A stretch of 61,923 nucleotides of DNA from Klebsormidium nitens. Its lineage: Eukaryota > Streptophyta > Klebsormidiophyceae > Klebsormidiales > Klebsormidiaceae. The notes beneath the pieces are model-generated. The model was not told the DNA's origin, searched no databases, and saw only the letters and a program-made list of their open reading frames with translations. Location of the stretch: assembly GCA_000708835.1 (NCBI GenBank), contig DF237476.1:2177-64099 (forward strand), written 5' to 3'. The translations under genes and the position numbers were made by a program. This document shows, piece after piece, positions 53,275 to 61,923 of this stretch (the first letter of the stretch is position 1; the number at the start of each line of letters is the position of its first letter).

Positions 53275-56200
53275 ATGCCAGTTGTCATAGGTAACAAACT
53301 CTCAAGCGCCAGCTCACGCTCTCGACAAGCCTTAAACATTGAGCTGCTGCATCAAAGGACTGCTGGCGTGAGGGAAGGCACAATCCATTGCTCCGTCCCA
53401 ATGACAGCTCTAACGTATGCGGCCCAGGTGGCCCCAGCAGTAAGTCCCCGTTTTCTGACTTTGCCTGACATCACCTTGATTGTCTTTCTCACATTGCTGC
53501 TGCATGCAGCCCCCTGGCCTGTGCGTTCTGCTCACCAGCAATCCAGACATGAAGCCCCAATCAAGGCAAGAATGGCCCAGAACGACACACGCCCCCCGGC
53601 ATTCCCCAACTTCACAATCTCCCATTTCTCTGGAAGTAGCAAAGCAGTAACCAGAGAAGCATGGTGTATAACCGTTCTCTTTGTCCTGCAGCTCGCAGGC
53701 TGCGCCTTCGTTCAAACGCACTCTGCCCCTCGCCAGCGCGCTCCCATCCCAGGTTGTTCCCCCGTTCCATCCAGAAAGGCCCCCCTTCGGCGTGCAGCAC
53801 TAAGCCACTGGCCCAGGGCTATTCAGCTGAGCTCATGGAAAAGTCCAAGTGACAAGACCCAGCTAGGACGGCGAACGCGGGTGGTGCACGCTGCAGCGCA
53901 GACAGAGGCAGCCCCATTGGACAAGACATGGTCCAATCCGAGCGGCAATGTGCTGACAGAGGTGGTGCCGGGCCAGGTAAGACGGAGCTGAACGTTTGAG
54001 GGCTGTCCTTTGCTTTGAAATGCAACGCTACGAGAGGCGCCACGACGTTGTGGACTTGATGAGAGTCTCGTGAGTGGCCAGTGGACTTAAGTTGAGCAAT
54101 GCAGCTCTTTTCAGTAATTGATAACCTGCACGATATGCTTTCGAGAAAGTAAGAAGTAAGAGCCAGGTTGGTCTAACGTCGGCCATTGAGACCCGGGTTC
54201 GAAAGTTGGCCCCCTGTTGAACGTATTAGGCTGTTTGTTGAGTTGCTCTACTCTCCTATTTCACCTTCGAACAGTGTGACACTTGGTTGTCAACCAGTGT
54301 GACATTTGAAAGGCACGCCGTCTGCCTTATCAAATCTTGACGGCTTTCCTTCCTTGCCTGGTGTGCAGGTGTGGGCTGCCGAGCGCCCCTTTATGTGGAA
54401 CGGCATTGACGTGGGTGGCAAGATGGGCGTGGTGCGCCTGCGCGACGGCTCCGTGTGGGTGCACAGCCCGGTGCCGCTGGACAATCAGCTGAAAGCAGCC
54501 ATGGATCAGCTTGGGCCAGTCAAGCACATCGTGACGCCCAACTACGAGCACGCAGGGTGAGGGGGGCGTGGGAGCAGCCAGCGCAGGAAGGAGAGCAGAT
54601 CTCTCAGAATGAATTGCTTGATGACATTGACGGGCTGTATAAGATGTTGGTTGATGTTGGAGTGGTGATCATCTATCCTGAGCCATCTTAGCATGTGTCG
54701 CGTGACGATACTTGTCTTTATGACTGAGGTGTCTTCCTTCACCCCCCGGGCGTCAAAGGAGGACGGTACCTGGTCAAACGTCTGCTCGAGTTGAACTGGA
54801 GTGCTTGCAGCTTCCGAGCTCCCTGCGACGTTTCTTCTGAAAGCAAGAATCTTGCGACCTTTTCGGAGCTCTGACATCAAGTACTGTTTGCAGCTTCGCT
54901 CAGCAGTGGATCGAAGCTTACCCGGACGCCAAAGCTTATGGTGAGCGTCTCCTGCGATCGATCACAGCTGGCACGACCTTGTCAACGATGACGACACCCT
55001 GGCTGCTTCTCTCAAGGCCACATGCCAGGGTGCAAGCTACACAATCATTCTTCCTTCGACGTTCCTTCGACCTCTTTCTCTGATTCGTACAGTCCGTTCT
55101 TGAATGAGGCAGATGGCCAGGTTTTCGAAGTCCAACTTAGGTGTGTCACAAGCTACACAACGGTTCTTTCTCAAAACCATTGGAGGTAGTTTTTGTGTGA
55201 GCCTGCTGGTTTTATTCTAGCTCTTTTGTCGACATTACCTGGCGGACGACAATATTGGAAGGAGACTCCGACTCTGCCATGCTTCGATTGAATCCCAGGT
55301 TGGACACGTCGACTTCTCTGCTTACACGTTGGTGTCAGTACAAGATTAGATACCCCTTCCTTTGCCCCGAGTGTCCGCTTGAGTGGTGTTAGACGGCTCC
55401 GATGCACGTGCTTGTCTGCCCCGTACCATGTGTAGTTGCCTCTTGGGCTGATAAGGTGCACGAAGCTTCTCCAACCCGCAATCATATTTGGGAGGCCCTT
55501 TGGTTGCTCTCTGGATCCCTGGAATCGGCCGACATCCCCTTTGCAAGGAATGTGTGTTGTTGGGAACTATCTACAAGAATGTAGGAATTGGCGGGAGACA
55601 TGTTTTGGGACTTATTACCGAACAAACTTTCCTTTCCTCGTGTCGAATCGCTTTCACCTTTTCACGGACCTTAAGCACGTACAAAGTTTGCGCTCTTCCT
55701 CGTCACCACCTCCAGCCTGCCCGGGGCTCCGAGCAAAGAAGCCCGACGTCAGATACGCTGCGGAGATTGGCGCCAACGGAAGCGCCACGCCAGCGGAGTG
55801 GGGGGGGGAGTTCTCCTTCGCGTTTTTCGACTGCGAGCACAACCCGTTCACGCTTAAGCCCTTCTTCAATGAGGTGACACGGACGTTTCAAACGGGACTG
55901 TTCGATCAGAACGGTGCTTCACGTCCCTACCGCCGCTTGAAATCTTGAGCTCGGTCAGATTTGTGCGGGGACCTTGCTCGCTGACCATAGTTCTCCGATT
56001 ATCTTCCGCAGTCTATATTTTAACGGTTTTGCGACCCTTCCAGTCATCGGCCCTGGCGATGCGATTCGTTTCTTCCTTGCTCTGCCCCGTGGTCGTGCTG
56101 TGCCCTGTGGTCGAGCTCTGCCCTGTGGTCGAGCTTTGCGTAGAGACTTGCGGCATTTCATCAATCGGGAGGCATCGTATAGCAATTTCGGCATCGACAA

Positions 56201-56511
56201 TCAAAGCGGTTGACCTTGCCGTGCTCGGCGTTCAGGTGGTATACGTGCACCATCCGTCGGGGGTGCTGTTCGTGACGGACCTGTTTTGGAACTATCCGGG
56301 GAAGGCGGTCCCCCCGGGCACGTTCATATGGAAGCAGGGCATGGACAAGGTGTACCTGCCCTTCTACAAATACTTCATGCTCAAGCGGAAAGACAAGTTT
56401 GAGCAGAGGTTGAAAACGGTGTTGAGCTGGGGCTTCAGTATCATCCTTCCCTGTCATGGTACTGTAGTCGATGAGAAGGCTGCCGATGTGCTCCGGAGAC
56501 ACTTCCAATAA
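53275..56511 (+). CDS. DUF4336 protein, metallo-hydrolase-like, probably plastid
   Basis: Member of the DUF4336 family, with a metallo-beta-lactamase-like fold; no reaction is assigned. Exons: 53275-53976, 54369-54556, 54894-54940, 55716-55873 and 56236-56511, all in phase. Residues of note are VWAAERPFMWNGIDVGGKM, then SVWVHSP, then HIVTPNYEHAGFAQQWIEAYPDAK across a splice. Next come FFDCEHNPFTLKPFF, and in the last exon VVYVHHPSGVLFVTDLFWNYP and PCHGTVV, which fits a metal-site histidine. The first exon is long and its middle (53440-53691, 252 nt) looks intron-like: it begins GTAAGT, ends CTGCAG and is a multiple of three in phase 0. Removing it leaves a Ser/Arg/Pro-rich N-terminus suited to a chloroplast transit peptide. 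Length is 456 residues unspliced or 372 spliced. Confidence 0.87.
56079..56132. repeat. Three-copy 18-nt tandem repeat
   Basis: Three adjacent units (56079-56096, 56097-56114, 56115-56132) of the form GCTCTGCCCTGTGGTCGA, with one or two differences, lie inside the last intron of the DUF4336 gene. Confidence 0.8.
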
Positions 56512-57647
56512 TCAGCAGAACTACTCATGGTGTTGGATGAGGTTGAGCGGTCGTAATAGTCGAGTGGCGAGCTAGTGCGTAAGTCTAAATAGATTTCTCA
56601 AAAGCAGATTTAAGCAATGATCAGATAGCTTGCATCTCGGTCTGACGGTTAGTTGACTTCGTCGTAGCTGGTCCTAGGAGCGAGGCGATTGCGGTTCGAT
56701 CCAGATCAGAACAGAATGCGGAAGCTCAACGGGCGGCTCTGGTCAAATCGGCCGGGGCACCGTGCAGCTCATCTACTCATATGTTAAGTTCGACATCTGC
56801 ATGGCATATATGCCGCCATCATTGCATGTTGAGCACGATCGACGATCATGGCTTCGATATATTACATGCATTTGCAGACGCGGTGTTCGGGGCCCCGGCT
56901 GCCGCGTCACGGCGTGCCCCCCGCGCGCGGCGCGGTACTATAGTCGAGCTGGCAATCATCCCCGGCACATGATTCATGCATGATCATGCAAAGGTGACCG
57001 CGGCATTACTAGTAAACTATGCATGCTAGGCTACTACTGGCAATTGCAATATTATCCTGCACAATTGAGTTGGTTCGACTTGATTATATATAGCATGACT
57101 CTGCGCGGACCAGTCCGAATCATGCCAGATCATACATGGGAGTTTCAGATCTTATGTCATTCGACGCGGGGGCCGGACTCTTGGTCGCTGTCGATCCCTG
57201 ATGCGTGAAAAACACCTATAGTACGTTGTTACGCACTTAATACATGCCAGCATAAAAGCAATCATGCTGCTTAGCACGGGCCCCGCGCCAGGAAGTCGGA
57301 CTTGCCATGCCAGCCTTTCCGGCCGTGCAGATCAAACTTGTGACTCACTGGCGCGGCGCGGCGCGGCGGCCGCTGCTGGCACCAAGGAGCGCACCAACTG
57401 AGTTCTTACTCCGACGAGATGGAGCAGGCAATAATGGAGTGGAGCAGGGAATAGAGACTTTACTTTACGAATGCTTCCCAGCGGGCGATTCAAGTCCAAG
57501 ATTGGATATGACGGCCGGAGATATCCCCAAGGTAAAGCTTTGATGATTGAGGATGTCTTCATGTCTACGTCTCTCACCAATTGAAGGGATCGACACGACT
57601 GGAATCTCTTAACGCAACGTCGGCAGTACGTTATTGCCTGCCGGCAA
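56512..57647. other. Tail-to-tail interval DUF4336 / HDA2
   Basis: No gene supported. AT-rich with CATATATG near 56808, CATGCATG at 56975-56982 and ATGCATGC near 57018. A GGTTCGATCC box-B-like motif near 56692 lacks a tRNA cloverleaf. Confidence 0.5.
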
Positions 57648-60600
57648 CTACCTGCTGCGCGGGCTCAGACTGATCAACGACTTCGAAGCAAGGTTGGAGA
57701 TGGAGGTTGCAATGATCTCTGCGTTGTTCTTTTGGTACCCGCCTGAAGAAAAGCACAAAGCGCGCAGTCAGCGGCACATTATGGTGGTTATAACCAGGCC
57801 TGGAACCAATCTGGGAAAGGGAGCTAAAGCAGTAATTGCCACCTTCAAGGACGGGAAGTTTTGAAGCTTCAACTCAGAGAGGAGATTGCACACCCTCGCA
57901 GAGATGGGACCACCTTACACACCGTCGGACAACGCTTTACAATGGTCTCGTAAAACGAATCTGCTTTGAGAATTATTTCCCGGTGGTTCGCAGCAAACAT
58001 TGTTCTTGCCTGACGTCAGCATGACGATGGGTATCTTGCGCTTGGTCCGCGTGTAGTCAAACACTAGTTCATCACGCTTTACAATGCCCTCTGCCGTCAC
58101 CTGCACACACCCCGAGCAACAAGATGAGAGCCACAGCACTTCGTGCAAAACACTCGACGAGGAATCCGAGCAACGTTTCGACTTTCGACCCGCCGAGACT
58201 TGCGCTGTCGCTCAAAGTCGACCACCCGGAGCAGGCGCATTGGCAAAGGTCGAACAAGTGAAGCGACCGTTGGCATTTCGCGTCCGAGAAACAGAGCCAT
58301 CGTTGCCTAAACAAGCCGATAAGCGAAGCCGTTAAGCACTGGCTTGAGGAAAGGCCAAATCAACGACAGGAGAGGATCGCACAAGGTCCTAAACATAGAA
58401 TAAGCGGCGACAGGAAGCGAGTATCAAGGCGTGCCTGATAGCACTGAGTAAGCGAGAGAGCATCAGTATAGCGTCGCTCACCCGCAGGAGGCCCAGCGGG
58501 TCCCCTTCCAGGACGTCCGTGCCTGCGGCGTACACAATGAGGTCGGCAGGAAACGTCTCCGCAGCCTGCAATAGGCCAAATGGGAAGAAAGTGAATAAAG
58601 CGAGGCAGATGAAGGGGACTAGCAAATAGTCGGAGCATTCGACGTTGCATTTGCATGGAATGTCGCATGTAAGAAACGGAGCGGGCGGCGAAGGGAGGAC
58701 GAGCCGAGGTCGGCGTGCGGAACGAGAAGTGGAAGGGAGCGCCTTGCCTGAAGAGCTTCTGCCACACGCCGCAGGTAGTCAGCGTTGCGGATGCCGCACT
58801 GCGCAACGGGAAAAAAGGGGGTTGAATGAGCGGACGGATCCTCTCGAGTCGCCGTGTTTACAAAGCAGGTTCGCAAATTACTGGTAGGAGACACATCACC
58901 AACGACAAACGTACCGAAAACCAGCAGCCGTCGTTTTTTCTTTCATTCCACCCTGAACGCTGCTGAAACGTCTCGAGGAGTTGTGAGCTTGCAATCTAGC
59001 TTCCTGATGTGCCTTCGGACAAAAGGACAGACCCTCATCGCACCGGGATAAGTAATCAGACAACCGTGGCTTTACTGCGCCAGCGGTCCTTTTTTGTCGA
59101 AAAGAAAGGCTCGACCGTCAGCTCACCGTCAGGCGGATGGGGCCGCGCATGGCGGCCTTGGCAGGGTGGTCCCAGGGGTCGACCTCCTCGTTGTAGGCGT
59201 CGATGATGTAAGCATCGTCTGCACGGGCCTGTTAGGGCAGCCAGCATTTGGGTAATGGAGACACATGACCGAGACAAGATACGGACCAAGGTGTGAGCCT
59301 GGAAAGGCACAGCCCACCAGCACTTTACAATGTCTTTTTTAAAACCTGACCTCCAACAACGACCTAGAGCTGCTGAGGAAAACTCCACCGCGCATTCAAA
59401 TGACTTGGCGAAGGAGATCGACTTTAGCACGGTCGGTTCTTTCCACAATGGCGCTGAATACAAATATAAGGATCGCTCACCATCTCCAATGAAGTCCCGC
59501 TCATGGCCGTTTCCCTGATGGGCGTCCAAGTCGACGATCAGTACCCTACAACCAGGACGAAAAACTCAGTCGCTCATGAAACCTCTCGTCTTAAATCCAG
59601 AGCGGAAGGGGTTGATCGCCAGCCAAATTATTGCTTTCTGTTTGGCACGTGGGAAGCCGTAACTGTCGTTTGCTTTTGTATTTCCTCACCGACTTCGCTT
59701 GCAGAGAGGTCCCACATATTCGACTCACTTGCGAATCCCCAGGCGCGAGCGGGCAAACTCGACAAGCATGGTGATGTCAGCGTAGATGCAGTAGCCCCCC
59801 TTGGTGCCCATGTAGGCGCAGGCATGGTGGAAACCCCCGCCAAGGTTGATTGCCCACCCGCGCTCTACCGCCAGCTTGCCAGCCAGGACGGAGCCCCCCG
59901 TCTGGACTGCCACAGCACACACGGGGGGGCTTACAACCGCTACTTGTTGAAACTCCTAGATACTGTCCGATAAGCGACTAACACCACAATGACTCGGTTC
60001 TCCTTCAGGCCTCAATTCTAGGCTAAGGGCAGGGCAAACCATTCTCAACGGTGGCCAAACAACGAACGAGCAAAGCAGCCAAGTTCCTTCATGGACAAGG
60101 AGCGTGGGCCATGTGAGCTATCTTGGTTTTGCAAACCTGGGCTCAGCCTCAAAAGTCGGCGCACAAGCATTGGTGCGCAGTCCGCTCCCTCTCACCTGTG
60201 TTCTGAAAGGCCGCAGGATGCGCGCTTGGACCACGAACTTGGGCAGGAGGGCCGCAGGCAGGATCTCCAGGATCTGCGCCACCCTGTAGCTCCAGCACAG
60301 GCGGGCCAGATAGGCAGGGGTGTGCACCTGACAGGACGGAAGGGGGCAGTTATGAGGTTCCGTTTGGAAGCAAGAGGAGGCCACAAAGAAGCAAGAACAC
60401 CCTCACCATCGCCTGGCGGAGGGCCTGGCGGAGGTTTGCTCATTGAAGAGACGTCTTTCCTGCCCCAGATAGCAGAGCCTCAATGACAAGCCATCAGATT
60501 GCCTTGCCACCAGGGGGTGGGTAAGAAGTAGGGGGGAGGCTATAGGCCGTAATGCCGTGTGCCGCTCACCACAAGGAGGTCAGACTGCGTTGCCTCCTTC

Positions 60601-61404
60601 GGCTGCACAATCTGGTCCTTGTGGACAACGCCCCAGGCAAGGAGGAAGTCGTGTATCCGCCGATACTTCACCGAGTCAAAGGGATGCCTGCACAGATGGC
60701 CACAATCAGTTGGTCTGAGAGTCCTAGAAAATTGTGACAGGTGAATCAGCTCACAGCAACCAGGGCTGTCTATTGAAACAAGGCTTTGTAATGAGGGGGG
60801 ATGAACGGCCCACGGAAGCTCACAGAGGGCAACGCGGTGCACTCACAGGATGGCAAGCAGGGGGTCGAGGATGCCAAAGGAGACATTGTACCCAGGGTGG
60901 TACACAATAGGCTCCTGCACCAAGGGGGTGTGTGACAGGATTTCCTGAGCATGCCTCAGGACAGCGAAAAAGTTGGGCACGCACATCAAATGTTGGCTAG
61001 CTGAACCGATAATGTGGGCTTGAAAGGTGCAATAAATGCAAGATTACTGGCCCTGAAGTAGAAACCCTTTGAAATCAGGCACATGGCCACAACCCTGAGA
61101 AAGTTCCCGCAGCATATAATCACAATTCAATGAAGCAAAGTGAAAAACTTGAAGATGCGATGATGGTTTCAGGACGAGGCCACCGTACCTTTTCAGGGCC
61201 CACATCCAGGTACAGCTCACTTTCAGTGATCCTTTGCTCCCTCTGCTGCCGCTGCTCGTTTGTGAGCGCTCGGGGAGGGGCATCCAGATCGAAGTACATC
61301 ATTTCTTCATTTGGAATGCGCAAGCTCAACCAATCTTCATGATAGTTTGGGGGCGCCCCGCTGGTAGCGCCGGGGTCAGAGACGAGGGGGCCATTGGCCG
61401 CCAT
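57648..61404 (-). CDS. HDA2: Class IV histone deacetylase (HDAC11 / HDA2 type)
   Basis: Zn-dependent deacetylase of class IV. Eleven minus-strand exons: 61189-61404, 60847-60914, 60570-60687, 60196-60327, 59729-59901, 59481-59545, 59127-59218, 58748-58798, 58482-58565, 58010-58100 and 57648-57742. Phases close and give 394 residues, as in the family. Visible active-site elements are the charge-relay histidines 203/204 (GGGFHHA), Zn ligands Asp243 and His245 (VDLDAHQGNGHERD), Zn ligand Asp322 (YAAGTD) and the catalytic Tyr366 (TSGGYQ). The start is the ATG at 61404, giving a 60-70 residue N-terminal extension before LYLDVGPEKEPIVYHP. Two introns have GC donors, after 58748 (CTTCAG/GCAAGG) and after 58010 (GTCAG/GCAAGA). 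The second splits the codon before the GGYQ motif. Class IV enzymes in animals also remove long-chain acyl groups; which activity applies here is unknown. Confidence 0.95.
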
Positions 61405-61923
61405 GATGCAAACGAGCCAGTCCTCGACAGCAGGGTCCTGGGCCCTGGCGTTCTGGCTTGTGCCCCCCTCTGCCTTTTTGGCTGATCAGATTAGGGTTTC
61501 TACTTGCAAGTTTCACAACTTTCATCCATAAGTTCTTTAAGTTATGGAACTCAAGTCAAGTGCAGTCCAGTCAGGAGTCAGGAGCAGACTTCAGCCTCAG
61601 GAGTCAGGACATTCAGAGGCCGAGAAGGATGCTGACAGTGATACATTTCAACTGTAAAATTCCACATTTCCGCATGATTCCAATCACCTTTTATCAGGAG
61701 TTCCGCTGCATATATACCCCTTTCTAGAGATCGCCGTTTTTGTAGCCGTATAGTACCGTACTGCTTTTTAATATCGGCACCTTCGACGCAAAATAGTTAA
61801 TTATGAAACGTTTGAAACTTTCGGCAGACCCAGCGTTACCTGCTAAAATGAACCGTTATCGACCATTATCGCCCTTGAATAATTATTTTAAATTTTCAGC
61901 AGGCCAAATAATTATTTAATTTT
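61405..61923. other. Upstream region of HDA2, AT-rich right edge
   Basis: The 5' flank of HDA2. From about 61740 the sequence becomes strongly AT-rich with repeated AATAATTATTT-like words and imperfect symmetry near 61895-61920. No gene is seen. Confidence 0.45.

Noticed and set aside
56628-56707. Possible tRNA ending GGTTCGATCC
   Set aside because: An imperfect acceptor stem can be drawn, but the T-arm stem does not pair and no standard D loop is present. At most it is a tRNA-derived remnant. The GGGTTCGAAAG motif near 54189 fails in the same way.

Overview
The window looks like nuclear DNA of a streptophyte green plant, most likely a compact-genome charophyte alga of the Klebsormidium type. 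This is inference from content. Genes are rich in short introns (mostly 80-700 nt) and coding exons are GC-rich. The genes include plant-type forms: a NAD(P)HX epimerase fused to pyridoxine phosphate oxidase (PDX3 type), a chalcone-isomerase-fold fatty-acid-binding protein (FAP2 type), an SYP7-type Qc-SNARE, a plant-type Enhancer-of-polycomb-like protein and a MOS14/transportin-3. There are no operons, CRISPR arrays or convincing structural RNA genes.

Layout, left to right: an unassigned edge (1-1284); a hypothetical acidic protein gene (1285-4110, -); MOS14/TNPO3 nuclear import receptor (5395-12543, -); an intronless intradiol ring-cleavage dioxygenase (14978-15691, +); EPL1-like chromatin protein (17769-26903, -), interrupted by an 803-N gap; PDX3 (27860-32202, +); secreted GH31 alpha-glucosidase/alpha-xylosidase (33220-39112, -); FAP2-like (39633-42494, +); a 760-bp foldback/MITE-like element (42730-43489); mitochondrial dicarboxylate/tricarboxylate carrier DTC (44914-47514, -); SYP71-like SNARE (48374-50910, +); a small CHCH-like protein (52495-52707, -); a DUF4336 protein (53275-56511, +); and a class IV histone deacetylase HDA2/HDAC11 (57648-61404, -). 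I rebuilt exons by hand from splice signals, phase continuity and family similarity. For most genes the phases close exactly and the protein length matches the family.

The genes do not form one pathway; they are housekeeping functions in nuclear transport, chromatin, vitamin B6 and NAD(P)HX repair, cell-wall or starch glycoside hydrolysis, mitochondrial carboxylate exchange and membrane fusion. From MOS14 to HDA2 the eleven genes alternate strand without exception, giving five head-to-head pairs (four with less than 1 kb between start codons) separated by tail-to-tail intervals. The tail-to-tail intervals are AT-rich and loaded with TGCATGCA/CATGCATG palindromes.

Main points for a second look: a duplicated 84-nt exon in DTC that is almost certainly mutually exclusive; four GC-AG introns in SYP71 and HDA2, one of which delivers the HDAC catalytic tyrosine; an assembly gap whose two edges overlap by 15 bp and close in frame; the probable foreign origin of the dioxygenase; and the inverted-repeat element.
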